NCBI RefSeq assembly: GCF_900302445.1
Contig: NZ_ONZF01000003.1
Location: forward strand, 124,001 to 188,000
From: Palleronia abyssalis
GTDB lineage: Bacteria > Pseudomonadota > Alphaproteobacteria > Rhodobacterales > Rhodobacteraceae
DNA: 64,000 nucleotides
Direction: 5' to 3'
Both the position numbers and the translations under genes were made by a program. This document shows, one piece after another, positions 47,408-56,506 of this stretch. Below the pieces are notes generated by a model that saw nothing but the letters and a program-made list of their open reading frames with translations, made no database searches and was not told where the DNA came from. Positions within the stretch are counted from its first letter, which is position 1, and each line of letters begins with the position of its first letter.

Positions 47408-47989
47408 TCACCCTTGTTGAAATACCCCTCCGCGGCCCGCAAGAAGCACCTCACGCTCGGTCACGACCAGATCCAGCCGCTCGTCCGTCGGCTCCTGTGG
47501 CAGGCCGGCATCCTCCTGCGCGGCATAGGCGAACCCGATGGCCGTGACCGGCCCCGCGCGCCGCAAATCGGCCAGCGTCCGGTCGTAGAAGCCCCCGCCA
47601 TAGCCCAGCCGCCCGCCCTGCCGGTCGAACGCGACCAAGGGCACGATCAGCACGTCGGGCACCAGCCAGTCCCCCTTCGCCGGGACCTGAGCACCGAACG
47701 GCCCCTCCACCATGTCGCAGCCGGGACGCCATTCCCGAAACTTCAGCGGCGTCCCCGGCCCTTCGATCACCGGCGCGCAGACGGGACCATCCTGCGCCAT
47801 CGCTGCCATGGCGGGGATCGGATCGATCTCCGTCCGGATCGGCATGTAGCCCGAGATGACCCGCCCCCGGTGCCCGTCCAGAACCTCCAGAAGCCGTTCG
47901 GTCACATTTGGTCCGGCCGCCGCATGGGCCGCCTTGCGCCGCGCCAATGCCGCGCGCCGCAGCTCCGCCTTCGCCGCCTCGAGGCTCAC
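47408..47989 (-). CDS. 5-formyltetrahydrofolate cyclo-ligase, GTG start
   Basis: A 193-residue enzyme converting 5-formyl-THF to 5,10-methenyl-THF with ATP. LGYGGGFYDRTLADLR is the signature of the family, and GYMPIRTEIDPIPAMAAMA and LVPDVLIVPLVAFDRQGGRLG support it. The GTG start overlaps the mgtE stop (GTGA), so it is coupled to mgtE, which has no obvious metabolic link. Confidence 0.93.
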   Translation of the reverse strand: MSLEAAKAELRRAALARRKAAHAAAGPNVTERLLEVLDGHRGRVISGYMPIRTEIDPIPAMAAMAQDGPVCAPVIEGPGTPLKFREWRPGCDMVEGPFGAQVPAKGDWLVPDVLIVPLVAFDRQGGRLGYGGGFYDRTLADLRRAGPVTAIGFAYAAQEDAGLPQEPTDERLDLVVTEREVLLAGRGGVFQQG

Positions 47990-49365
47990 AGCAGGATGAT
48001 CCCCGCCAGCCCCAGGAAGGCGAAGAAGCCGACCACGTCCGTCACCGTGGTCACGAAGGTCCCCGAGGCCAGCGCAGGATCGACCCCTGCCTTGTCCAGC
48101 AGGATCGGCAGAAGCACCCCGGCAAGGCCCGCGACGACGAGGTTGATGACCATCGCCAGTGCGATCACCACGCCCAGCAGCACGTTGCCGAACCAGATCA
48201 CCCCGACGATCCCGATGATGATCGCGAAGGCAACGCCGTTCAGCAGCCCCGCTGTCACCTCGCGCCGGACCACCCGCCACGCGTTCGAGCCTGTGAGGTC
48301 GCGCGTCGCGATGGCGCGCACCGCCACCGTCATCGACTGCGTGCCCGCATTCCCGCCCATCGACGCGACAATGGGCATCAGCACCGCCAGCGCGACCACG
48401 GCGGCCAGCACGTCTTCGAACTGGGCGATCACCAGCGACGCCAGGATCGCGGTGCCGAGATTCACCAGAAGCCACGGAAACCGCTGCCGCACGATCTGAA
48501 GCGTGCGGTCCGCGATGCTCTCGTCGCCCACACCGGCCAGAAGCAGAAGGTCCTCCTCGTTTTCCTCGCTGAGGACGATCATCGCGTCGTCGATGGTGAT
48601 GACGCCCACCAGACGGTCATTGTCGTCCACCACGGGGGCCGAGATCAGGTGATATTGGTTGAACGCGTAGGCCACGTCCTCCTCGTCCTGCGTCGCGGGG
48701 ATCGTGCGGAACGAATCCTCCAGAAGCTCGCGCAGCGGCGTGACCCGGTCCGAGGACATGACCTTGCCCAGCGTCACATGCCCGATGGGCCGGTAGCGCG
48801 GATCGACCAGAACGATGTGATAGAACTGTTCGGGCAGGTCGAGGCTGGCGCGCATGAAGTCAATGGCGTCGCCCACGGTCCAGTGTTCGGGCGCGGTGAC
48901 GACCTCGCGCTGCATCAGGCGCCCGGCCGACCCGTCGGGGAAGCTCATCGCGCGTTCGATGGCGATCCGGTCGGGCCGGGTCAGAGACCCCAGGATCGCC
49001 TCCTTCTGCGGCTCTTCCAGAGTCTCCAGCAGGTCGACCACGTCATCGGATTCCAGCTTGCGCACGGCATCCGTCAGCACCGCGGGCGACAACGCCGCGA
49101 TCACCTCCTCGCGCAGGCCCTCATCCAGTTCCGACAGCACCTCGCCATCGAAATCATGGCCCAGAAGCGCGATCAGCCGGTGGCGCGGCCCCTCGTCCAG
49201 CTGTTCCAGAAGGTCGGCGATGTCGGCGGGGTGCATCGGCTCCATCGCCGCCAGCAATGCATCCCGATCCTCCGCGTCGACCGCGTCGCGCACAACCCGG
49301 ATCGTTTCGCGGTCCAGCGCATAGGCGTCGTCGTCCTGCTCGAGAAGCTCTTCAGGCTCGGCCAT
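47986..49365 (-). CDS. mgtE: Magnesium transporter MgtE
   Basis: A 459-residue Mg2+ channel. Order: acidic N-domain (about 20-130, MHPADIADLLEQLDEGPRHRLIALL), two CBS domains (about 135-265), plug helix, then five membrane helices (WLLVNLGTAILASLVIAQFED, VVALAVLMPIVASMGGNAGTQSMTVAVRAIA, ending GFFAFLGLAGIILL). PIVASMGGNAGTQS is the MgtE signature. The start at 49365 has AAGGAGAC-type sequence upstream. Regulated by Mg2+ binding to the cytosolic domains. Confidence 0.96.
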   Translation of the reverse strand: MAEPEELLEQDDDAYALDRETIRVVRDAVDAEDRDALLAAMEPMHPADIADLLEQLDEGPRHRLIALLGHDFDGEVLSELDEGLREEVIAALSPAVLTDAVRKLESDDVVDLLETLEEPQKEAILGSLTRPDRIAIERAMSFPDGSAGRLMQREVVTAPEHWTVGDAIDFMRASLDLPEQFYHIVLVDPRYRPIGHVTLGKVMSSDRVTPLRELLEDSFRTIPATQDEEDVAYAFNQYHLISAPVVDDNDRLVGVITIDDAMIVLSEENEEDLLLLAGVGDESIADRTLQIVRQRFPWLLVNLGTAILASLVIAQFEDVLAAVVALAVLMPIVASMGGNAGTQSMTVAVRAIATRDLTGSNAWRVVRREVTAGLLNGVAFAIIIGIVGVIWFGNVLLGVVIALAMVINLVVAGLAGVLLPILLDKAGVDPALASGTFVTTVTDVVGFFAFLGLAGIILL

Positions 49366-49514
49366 GACCGTCTCCTTGCGTGGAACCGGGCCGAGACTTA
49401 GGCCAGTCCCGCCGGTTTCACCAGCGTGCGCGTGCTGCCCCGGCCGCACGATTTCGCGGGGTCGCCCCCTTGGGCGGCTTCCGCCACGCGCCGATCCGCG
49501 CTACGCCCCTTTTC

Positions 49515-50822
49515 ATGACCGAGCTGATCCTGGGCCGCGTGCTCGACCTTCATTCCGACCCGTTCGCCGTCCCGGTCGGGGATGCCTTCACCCTGCACGA
49601 AGGCGTGGCGATCCGCGACGACCGCATCCTGGCGGTGGGCGCCGCCGACGGTCTGCGCCGCGACCATCCGGGCGCGACCCAAACCGACATGGGCGATGCG
49701 CTGATCCTTCCGGGCTTCGTCGACGCGCACATGCACTATCCCCAGACTGGAATGATCGCCAGTTGGGGCAAGCGGCTGATCGACTGGCTGAACACCTATA
49801 CCTTCCCAGAGGAATCGCGCTTCGGCGACCCCGCCCATGCCCGCGCGCAGACCGACACGACGCTGGACCTGATGCTGTCCCACGGCACCACATCCCTGTC
49901 GAGTTTCTGCACCATCCACCCCGAAAGCGTCGACGCGCTGTTTTCAGCGGCCGAGGCGCGGGGCATGGCCGTCATGGCGGGCCGTACCTGCATGGACCGC
50001 AACGCCCCCGCCGGCTTGCGCGACACCGCACAGGCCGCCCATGAAGAAAGCGCCGCCCTGTTGGACAAGTGGCACGACCGGGGCCGCGCGCGCTATGCGA
50101 TCACGCCGCGCTTCACGCCGACCTCTACGCCCGAACAGCTCGAGGCCCTGGGGACGCTGTGGGCCGCGCATCCCACCTGCGCGATGCAGACCCACCTGTC
50201 GGAACAGGTGGACGAGGTCGCCTGGGTGCAGGACCTGGAACCCTGGGCGCGCGACTACCTCGACACCTACGAACGGTTCGGGCTGGTCGGCCCCGGCGCC
50301 ATGTTCGGCCACGCCATCCACCTGACGGATCGGGAACGCGACCGCCTTCGCGACAGCGGCTCGGCCGTGGTCCACTGCCCCACATCGAATACCTTCATCG
50401 GGTCGGGGGTCTTCGACATGGCGCGCATGAAGGCCGACGGGATCACGACGGGGCTGGCCACCGATACCGGCGGCGGGTCGTCGTTTTCCATGCTGCGCAC
50501 CATGGCCGCCGCCTATGAAATCGGGCAGCTTTCGGGCACCGCGCTGCACCCGGCGCAGCTTTTGTGGCTGGCGACCGCGGGATCGGCCCGCGCCATGCGG
50601 ATGGAGGCGGACATCGGCACCCTCGCGCCCGGATCGGCCGCGGACCTCGTGGCTTTGAACCTCGCCTCGACCCCCGCCATCGCCCAGCGCACCGCCCGCG
50701 CCGACGACCTGTGGGAGGCCGTGTTCCCCACGATCATGATGGGCGACGACCGCGCCACCGCCGCCGTCTGGGTGGCGGGCAAGCGATGGACCCCACCGCA
50801 CGCCGCGTTTGCGGGTTCGTAA
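49515..50822 (+). CDS. guaD: Guanine deaminase
   Basis: A 435-residue amidohydrolase converting guanine to xanthine. Zinc motif LPGFVDAHMHYPQTGMI, FLTHLSEQ-like MQTHLSEQVDEVAWVQ, FGHAIHLTDRERDRL, VHCPTSNTFIGSGVFDM and GLATDTGGGSSFSMLRTM are classic GuaD features. The ATG at 49515 is preferred because the family's first strand (LILGRVLDL) begins there. Divergent from mgtE. Nothing is recognisable in the 240 bases that follow. Confidence 0.96.
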   Translation: MTELILGRVLDLHSDPFAVPVGDAFTLHEGVAIRDDRILAVGAADGLRRDHPGATQTDMGDALILPGFVDAHMHYPQTGMIASWGKRLIDWLNTYTFPEESRFGDPAHARAQTDTTLDLMLSHGTTSLSSFCTIHPESVDALFSAAEARGMAVMAGRTCMDRNAPAGLRDTAQAAHEESAALLDKWHDRGRARYAITPRFTPTSTPEQLEALGTLWAAHPTCAMQTHLSEQVDEVAWVQDLEPWARDYLDTYERFGLVGPGAMFGHAIHLTDRERDRLRDSGSAVVHCPTSNTFIGSGVFDMARMKADGITTGLATDTGGGSSFSMLRTMAAAYEIGQLSGTALHPAQLLWLATAGSARAMRMEADIGTLAPGSAADLVALNLASTPAIAQRTARADDLWEAVFPTIMMGDDRATAAVWVAGKRWTPPHAAFAGS

Positions 50823-51062
50823 CGCGCGCCAAGCCATATCCGTCCCGCGCGCACTTGGAAGAACAGCGAGACCAGGGGGACCCGTTCGGCCTAGCGACCC
50901 GAACATGGCCCGCCCGCAGGTCTTACCGGTAGGATTGATGGACCGGGGGTGACGCCCTGCTCTGATCTCGTGCCCCGAAGGTGGCGCCACCGACTTCCAT
51001 ACCATCACACGACCGATCCCCGGCCCGGCCTGACGCCGCCGCCGGGCCATCGGCGTTGCGCG

Positions 51063-51485
51063 TCAGCAATCCATGCCAAGCACCATAACCCACCGGTCCC
51101 CCGACTGCGCCACGCCGTAGGTGCGCATTGCCGGATTCAGGATGTTGGCGCGGTGGCCCGGGCTGTCCATCCACGCCTCCAGCACGGTCACGCGGTCATA
51201 GGGACCGGCCGCGATGTTCTCGGCCCCGCCGGTACAGCCGACCGCGCGCAACCTGTCGGCCATGGTGCTGCCATCCGATCCATCATGCGAGAAGAACCCG
51301 GCCCGCGCCATGTCGGCCGCGTGCCGTTCGGCCGCGCGACGGGTGGCGGCGCTGGTCGTCAGCACGGGCAGACCGGCCGCTTGGCGATAGACGTTCACGT
51401 CTCCGCCCGCCGATCCCGACACCTCCGGAATCGATGGCGCCGCGACGCAGCCGCCGAGCATCAGACAGATCAGGATCGCGCGCAT
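51063..51485 (-). CDS. CAP/SCP-domain lipoprotein
   Basis: A 140-residue secreted protein. Signal MRAILICLMLGGC has a lipobox with Cys13. The CAP domain follows (RRAAERHAADMARAGFFSH, TGGAENIAAGPYDRVTVLEAWMDSPGHRANIL), with the signature His in FFSHDGSDG, Glu in GAENIA and His in GHRANI. Role of bacterial CAP proteins is generally unknown. It begins one base after the upstream deaminase stop, an odd pairing that may only reflect compact packing. Confidence 0.9.
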   Translation of the reverse strand: MRAILICLMLGGCVAAPSIPEVSGSAGGDVNVYRQAAGLPVLTTSAATRRAAERHAADMARAGFFSHDGSDGSTMADRLRAVGCTGGAENIAAGPYDRVTVLEAWMDSPGHRANILNPAMRTYGVAQSGDRWVMVLGMDC

Positions 51486-51486
51486 C

Positions 51487-52824
51487 TCAGCCCTCACCAT
51501 TGGCCAGCGCCGTGGCAAGGCGCCTCTGATCGGCCAAAGTAGCCGCCAGGTCGATCGTGGTCACCCGCCCGTCCCGCACGATCCCGCGTCCCTCGACGAA
51601 AAGGTCACGCACGCGGGTCGGGCCCGCCAGCAGCAGGGCGGCCGGATCCCACGACCCCGCGGCCTCGACCCCTGTCATGTCCCAGATCGCAAGATCCGCG
51701 CGATACCCCGGCGCGATCCGGCCCACATCGTCGCGGCCCAGCACCTCGGCCCCGCCGCGGGTGGCGATCCATAGGGCCTCGCGTGCGCTCATGGCGTCCG
51801 CCCCCGAAGCCACGCGCTGCAACTGCATCGCCATGCGCGCCTCGGCCACCATGTTCCCGGCGTCGTTCGAGGCCGAGCCGTCCACCCCCAGCCCCACGCG
51901 CAGGCCCGCATCCCGCATCGCCCGCACCGGCGCGATCCCCGATCCCAGGCGGCAGTTCGAGCATGGGCAATGCGCCACCCCCGTCCCGGTGCGCGCGAAC
52001 AGGTCGATCTCGGCCCCGTCCAGCTTCACGCAATGGGCGTGCCACACGTCGTCGCCGGTCCAGCCCAGGTCGCGCGCATACTCCCCCGGGCGGCAGCCGA
52101 ACGTCGCCAGCGAATAGGCCACGTCCTCGGCATTCTCGGCCAGGTGGGTGTGCAGCCGCACGCCCTTGTCACGGGCCAGGATCGCCGCGTCGCGCATCAG
52201 CTCGCGGCTGACCGAGAAGGGCGAGCATGGCGCAACCCCCACCCGGCACATCGATCCCGGAGCGGGGTCGTGGAAGGTGTCGATCACCCGGATGCAATCG
52301 TCCAGGATCGCCCCCTCGCGCTCGACCAGCGCATCCGGCGGCAGGCCCCCGGCGCTTTCACCGATGGACATGGCTCCGCGGGTGGGATGAAAGCGCATCC
52401 CGATCTCGGCGGCGGCATGGATCGTGTCGTCCAGCCGCGCGCCATTGGGGAACAGGTACAGATGATCCGAGGTCGTCGTGCAGCCAGACAGCGCCAGCCC
52501 CGCCAGGGCCGAGACGCGCATGTGATCGGGCCCCATCCGCGCCCAGATGGGATAGAGGGTGCGTAGCCACCCGAACAGCAGCGCGTCCTGCGCGTCGGGA
52601 ACGGCGCGGGTCAGCGTCTGGTACAGGTGGTGATGCGTGTTGATCAGGCCGGGCGTAATCAGGCAGCCTTCGGCGCGCACTTCCTCGGCCCCGTCGGCGG
52701 GCAGGTCGCGCCCGATCTCGGCGATGATGCCGCCCCTCAGACGCAGGTCTTGGTCCGACAGCTCGGCCCGGTCGTCATCCATGCTCAGGATCGTGCCCGC
52801 GCGGCGGATCAGGACATGGGACAT
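51487..52824 (-). CDS. 8-oxoguanine deaminase-like amidohydrolase
   Basis: A 445-residue amidohydrolase of the atrazine chlorohydrolase-like branch. TPGLINTHHHLYQTLTRAVPDAQDALLFGWL, VRLHTHLAENAEDVAYS, DVWHAHCVKLDGAEI, CPCSNCRLGSGIAPVRAMRDAG and GLGVDGSASNDAGNMVAEAR match 8-oxoguanine deaminases and hydroxyatrazine-type enzymes. The probable role is converting 8-oxoguanine to urate, or a related salvage step. It is followed by the CAP lipoprotein (one base) and preceded by the HisN-like gene (4 bases). Confidence 0.88.
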   Translation of the reverse strand: MSHVLIRRAGTILSMDDDRAELSDQDLRLRGGIIAEIGRDLPADGAEEVRAEGCLITPGLINTHHHLYQTLTRAVPDAQDALLFGWLRTLYPIWARMGPDHMRVSALAGLALSGCTTTSDHLYLFPNGARLDDTIHAAAEIGMRFHPTRGAMSIGESAGGLPPDALVEREGAILDDCIRVIDTFHDPAPGSMCRVGVAPCSPFSVSRELMRDAAILARDKGVRLHTHLAENAEDVAYSLATFGCRPGEYARDLGWTGDDVWHAHCVKLDGAEIDLFARTGTGVAHCPCSNCRLGSGIAPVRAMRDAGLRVGLGVDGSASNDAGNMVAEARMAMQLQRVASGADAMSAREALWIATRGGAEVLGRDDVGRIAPGYRADLAIWDMTGVEAAGSWDPAALLLAGPTRVRDLFVEGRGIVRDGRVTTIDLAATLADQRRLATALANGEG

Positions 52825-52828
52825 CCGA

Positions 52829-53623
52829 TCAGTCCTTCAGCAGCGCCAGCGCCTCGGCATGAATGGCGGGGTTGGCCGCGGCGATGACCCGACCGCCCCT
52901 ATGGGCCGGGCCGCCGGTCCAGTCGGTGACGATCCCGCCAGCGGCCTTCACCACGGCCATCGGTCCCTGGATGTCGTAGGGTTGCAGGCCCGCCTCGATC
53001 ACCACATCGATCTGGCCCATGGCCAGAAGACCGTAGGCATAGCAATCCAGACCATACCGCACCAGTTTGGACTTCTGCGCGACACGGACGAAGGCCTGTC
53101 CCTCGGGCGCGGTGCCCACTTCGGGGAAGGTGGTCATCACAATGGCGTCCTGGAGGGGCCGGCTCGGTCGGGTGTGCAACGGCATCTGCCCGCCCGGCCC
53201 GGTCAGGGTGGCACCATCCGGCCCGCCGAAGAACCGCTCCCCGATATGGGGTTGGTCGATCAGACCCAGGATGGGGCCGCCCGCGTCCGAGACGGCGACC
53301 AGAACGCCCCATGTCGGTGCGCCCGCCAGATAGGCGCGGGTGCCGTCGATGGGATCGAGAACCCAGGTCAGGCCGCTGCTGCCGGCCTGCGCTCCGTACT
53401 CCTCGCCCAGGATGGCGTCGTCGGGCCGCAGCCGGCCAAGGACCTCGCGCATGGCGCGTTCGGCCGCGCGGTCGCCCTCGGTCACGGGATCGAAGCCGCC
53501 ATCCTCCTTGTTCGCGACATCCAGCGCGGTACGGAAATGGCGCAAGGTCTCGGGTCGGGCGGCGTCGGCGGCCGCGTGGGCGGCAGCCGTCAAATCGGCG
53601 ATAAGGTCGGGGGCATGCGGCAT
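52829..53623 (-). CDS. hisN: Inositol-monophosphatase-family histidinol phosphatase (HisN-like)
   Basis: A 264-residue Mg2+-dependent phosphatase. Metal motifs are GEEYG (73-77), VLDPIDGTRAYLAG (88-101) and AGLQPYDIQGPMAVVKAAGGIVTDW. The DPIDGTRAYLAGAPTWGVLVA phrasing resembles HisN-type histidinol-phosphate phosphatases; inositol monophosphatase activity is an alternative. Start is the ATG at 53623. Operon-like with the 8-oxoguanine-deaminase-like gene downstream. Confidence 0.88.
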   Translation of the reverse strand: MPHAPDLIADLTAAAHAAADAARPETLRHFRTALDVANKEDGGFDPVTEGDRAAERAMREVLGRLRPDDAILGEEYGAQAGSSGLTWVLDPIDGTRAYLAGAPTWGVLVAVSDAGGPILGLIDQPHIGERFFGGPDGATLTGPGGQMPLHTRPSRPLQDAIVMTTFPEVGTAPEGQAFVRVAQKSKLVRYGLDCYAYGLLAMGQIDVVIEAGLQPYDIQGPMAVVKAAGGIVTDWTGGPAHRGGRVIAAANPAIHAEALALLKD

Positions 53624-53665
53624 CAAATATCGCTACGCCCCGGACAGGTGCCGGTCAAGCCGCGC

Positions 53666-54028
53666 TCAGGCGACGTCCGACAGGACGCGGGCCAATTCGA
53701 ACAGGCGGCGACGTTGCGCTTCGGGAATCGCGTAGTACGAGCGGATCAGCTCCATCGCTTCGCGGTCGGTCATGAAATCGCGCTGCGCGTCCTCGCCAGT
53801 CGCGGCCTCGGTATCCAGCCCCTCGAAGAAGAACGAGATCGTGACGTCCAGCGCTTCGGCGATGTCCCAAAGCCGCGATGCGCTGACCCGGTTCATCCCG
53901 GTTTCGTATTTCTGAATCTGCTGGAACTTGATGCCGACTTTTTCGGCCAGTTGCTGTTGCGTCACGCCCGTCATCCAGCGACGTTGTCGGATGCGTGACC
54001 CCACGTGAATATCCACGGGATGCTTCAT
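53666..54028 (-). CDS. XRE-family helix-turn-helix regulator
   Basis: A 120-residue protein with an HTH_3 domain at about 8-62 (VGSRIRQRRWMTGVTQQQLAEKVGIKFQQIQKYETGMNRVSASRLWDIAEAL). The tail (TDREAMELIRSYYAIPEAQRRRLFELARVL) is a common form in alphaproteobacteria. The ATG at 54028 directly precedes MKHPVDIHVG. It is divergent from the quinone oxidoreductase gene with 187 bases between. Target genes are unknown. Confidence 0.92.
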   Translation of the reverse strand: MKHPVDIHVGSRIRQRRWMTGVTQQQLAEKVGIKFQQIQKYETGMNRVSASRLWDIAEALDVTISFFFEGLDTEAATGEDAQRDFMTDREAMELIRSYYAIPEAQRRRLFELARVLSDVA

Positions 54029-54215
54029 TTCAAATACCCTTCGGTCCCAATGCCCCAATAGTAGCGTGGACCCGATAGACGAAATATTATGTCGGCAATC
54101 AACCTGCCCGTTTAGTCAGGTTCGGTGAAGATCGCCGTAGATACACACGCAAAACGTGCGCGCTTCGCCCCCACCCAAAGGCTGCGCACAACCTAAAGAG
54201 GATCAACTCACACCG

Positions 54216-55178
54216 ATGCGCGCGCTCCAGGTTTCCGATTTCGCTACTCCGCCCCGGCTTGACGACATTGCAATGCCCGATCCCGGGGATGGGCAAGTCC
54301 TGATCCGGATCGCCGCCTGCGGTTTGAATTTCGCCGATATGCTGATGGCCAGGGGGACCTATCAGGACACCCCGCCCCTGCCCTTCACCCTGGGGATGGA
54401 GCTTGCCGGCACGGTCGCGCGTCTGGGCGACGGGGTCACCGGGCTATCGGTGGGGCAGCGCGTCGCGGTGAATGCGGGCCATGGCGGCCTGGCCGAAGCC
54501 GGGGTCTTCCCCGCCGCCGCGGCCCAGCCGATCCCCGATGCCATGCCGTTCGAGGACGCTGCTGCCTTCATGGTCGCCTACGGCACGTCCCATCTGGGGC
54601 TGGTGCGGCGCGCGCGCCTGAAACGGGGCGAGCGCATGGTGGTGCTTGGGGCCGCGGGCGGCGTGGGGCTGACCGCGGTCGAAGTCGGCGCGGCACTGGG
54701 CGCCGAAATCGTCGCCGTCGCGCGCGGCGCCGCAAAGCTTGAAATCGCGCAGGCGGCCGGGGCGCATCACCTGATCGATTCGGGCACCGAGGGCGATCTG
54801 CGCGACCGTCTCAAGGCTCTGGGCGGCGTGGACGTGATCTACGATGCGGTCGGCGGTGCCCTGACCGAACAGGCCCTGCGCGCCGCCCGGCCCGAGGGGC
54901 GGCTGTTGGTCGTCGGCTTTGCCAGCGGGGATTTCCCGACGCTGCGGGCCAACCACCTGATGGTGAAGAACGTGGACGTCGTCGGCTTCTACTGGGGCGG
55001 CTACAAGGGGTTCGCGCCCGAGGTTCTGAGCGACAGCCTGGCCGAGGTGATGGACTGGTACACTGCCGGCAAACTGCGCCCCCACATAAGCCGGACCTTT
55101 CCCCTCGCCCAGGCCGATGAGGCGCTGGAGTTCCTGCGCAGCCGCAAGTCCACCGGCAAGGTCGTCGTGACGATGTAG
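54216..55178 (+). CDS. Zinc-free NADPH:quinone oxidoreductase (MDR family)
   Basis: A 320-residue medium-chain dehydrogenase/reductase. N-terminal GroES-like domain (MRALQVSDFATPPRLDDIAMPDPGDGQVLIRIAACGLNFADML), Rossmann motif VLGAAGGVGLTAVEVGAALG at about 146-165, and closing FPLAQADEALEFLRSRKSTGKVVV. Zinc ligands are absent, as in QorA-like enzymes. The ATG at 54216 lies 60 bases into the open frame and starts the conserved domain. No operon partner is seen. Confidence 0.93.
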   Translation: MRALQVSDFATPPRLDDIAMPDPGDGQVLIRIAACGLNFADMLMARGTYQDTPPLPFTLGMELAGTVARLGDGVTGLSVGQRVAVNAGHGGLAEAGVFPAAAAQPIPDAMPFEDAAAFMVAYGTSHLGLVRRARLKRGERMVVLGAAGGVGLTAVEVGAALGAEIVAVARGAAKLEIAQAAGAHHLIDSGTEGDLRDRLKALGGVDVIYDAVGGALTEQALRAARPEGRLLVVGFASGDFPTLRANHLMVKNVDVVGFYWGGYKGFAPEVLSDSLAEVMDWYTAGKLRPHISRTFPLAQADEALEFLRSRKSTGKVVVTM

Positions 55179-55187
55179 GCCCCCGGT

Positions 55188-56066
55188 CTATTCGGCAGCT
55201 ATCGCGGGCCGGTTGAGGCGGGCGTAGCTGTCGCGCAGCAGGGTCGTCAGGGTCGCGGCCACCTCGGCCTGCAGGGATTTCGAGCGGTACAGGTTGATCT
55301 TCTGGTCCGGCAGCGCCGGCAGTCCGGCGCCCGACGGCACCGGGTGGATCCCGTGCGGCAGCGTCTGGTCGAGGATCACATAGACCGCGAGGTCGGCCAT
55401 CACGGCAACTTCGGTCGCCCGGTCCGAGGCGCTGTCGACCACCGACACCCAGTCGATTCCGGCCGCGTCCAGCCGCGCCCGCGCGATCGGGCTGAAGATG
55501 CAATTGCGACAGAAGGCGAACCGCAGGGGCCGTTCGCGGTAGGCCGTGCCGTTGGGTGCCCCCGCCCAGATCAGCGGCAGCGTCTGCAACGTCTCGGCCC
55601 CGTCATCCATCGTCTCTTCCGTGGTCAGGATCGCATCGCACTCGCCCCGGGCAAACATCTCCTTCAGGGTTCGCGTGGGAAGCGACAGAAGCTGGATGCG
55701 CAGGCGGGGATAACGCTGCGCGAAGGCGGCCAGCACGGGCGGGATCGCCGGGTAAAGAATGTCGTGCGGCACGCCCAGCGTGATCTCGCCTTCGTAAATG
55801 TCGTCGGTCAGGCGGGCCACCGCCTCGTCGTTCAGGATCAGCATCCGGCGCGCATAGCTGAGCAGTTGCTCGCCCGTGGGCGTCAGCGACACGGTGCGCG
55901 CGCTACGGTCCAGAAGCTGCAGGCCCAGCGATTCCTCCAGCCGCTTGAGCTGCATCGACACCGCAGATTGCGTCAGGTGCAGATGCCCCGCCGCCCGGGT
56001 CACGCCCCCCACCTCGGCCACCGTCACGAAAGAGCGGAGCGCGGTCATGTCGAGGTTTCGGGCCAT
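55188..56066 (-). CDS. LysR-family transcriptional regulator
   Basis: A 292-residue regulator. N-terminal winged HTH (TALRSFVTVAEVGGVTRAAGHLHLTQSAVSMQLKRLEESLG, about 6-62) and a periplasmic-binding-like effector domain. The start at 56066 has AAGGATATTGAT before it; an upstream in-frame ATG at 56099 adds a poorly conserved stretch. Divergent from a DUF1127 gene. The intergenic DNA contains several TTGAT/ATCAA half sites that could be its operator. Confidence 0.93.
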   Translation of the reverse strand: MARNLDMTALRSFVTVAEVGGVTRAAGHLHLTQSAVSMQLKRLEESLGLQLLDRSARTVSLTPTGEQLLSYARRMLILNDEAVARLTDDIYEGEITLGVPHDILYPAIPPVLAAFAQRYPRLRIQLLSLPTRTLKEMFARGECDAILTTEETMDDGAETLQTLPLIWAGAPNGTAYRERPLRFAFCRNCIFSPIARARLDAAGIDWVSVVDSASDRATEVAVMADLAVYVILDQTLPHGIHPVPSGAGLPALPDQKINLYRSKSLQAEVAATLTTLLRDSYARLNRPAIAAE

Positions 56067-56186
56067 ATCAATATCCTTGATGTCGAGGGTAAGAAACATT
56101 CGTTTTCAAAAAGTATCCCGTCGGCCCATATACATCAAGTCCGCTTATGCAATTCGCTTGATCCATCAAACCTTACGGAGCTTTCT
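56067..56186. promoter_or_regulatory. Divergent lysR / DUF1127 control region
   Basis: Contains TCAATATCCTTGA near the lysR start, ATCAAG (56134-56139) facing CTTGAT (56157-56162) 17 bases apart, and TTGATCCATCAA (56158-56169). These inverted half sites fit LysR-type binding and lie where both promoters must be. The DNA is AT-richer than its surroundings. Confidence 0.5.
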
Positions 56187-56399
56187 ATGTCTGCCCTCTC
56201 GACCGGAATGTCCCAATCCCGCCCAGCCCGCCGGCTTGCGCTGAACAATCCCCTGCATTTCTGGGAATTGTATCGCCAGCGCAGACAGTTGGCGTCGCTC
56301 GACGCCCATCTTCTGCGCGATCTTGGCATCGCGCCCGCAGCGCGGGATGCCGAAGTGGTGCGCCCGGCTTGGGACGCGCCCGCCCATTGGATGAAATAA
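56187..56399 (+). CDS. DUF1127-family small protein (70 aa)
   Basis: Encodes a short protein ending in the DUF1127 helix-turn-helix-like module (HFWELYRQRRQLASLDAHLLRDLGIAPAARDAEV). The sequence TACGGAGCTTTCT precedes the ATG. DUF1127 (YjiS-like) proteins are abundant in alphaproteobacteria; some bind small RNA or affect phosphate and carbon metabolism, but the role here is unknown. Divergent from lysR and likely controlled by it. Confidence 0.9.
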   Translation: MSALSTGMSQSRPARRLALNNPLHFWELYRQRRQLASLDAHLLRDLGIAPAARDAEVVRPAWDAPAHWMK

Positions 56400-56506
56400 T
56401 GACGCAGGATCCTGCGGGATCTTGAAGAACCCCCGGCAATTGCCAATATGGATGTGGGGACTGGCGGGTGTGCTGGTCCAACGGATCAATCGCTTGGAGG
56501 CATTCG

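Noticed and set aside
52829-53623. Histidine biosynthesis operon with the HisC-like gene at 1.9 kb
   Set aside because: The two genes are 50 kb apart and have unrelated neighbours; similarity to his enzymes alone does not link them.
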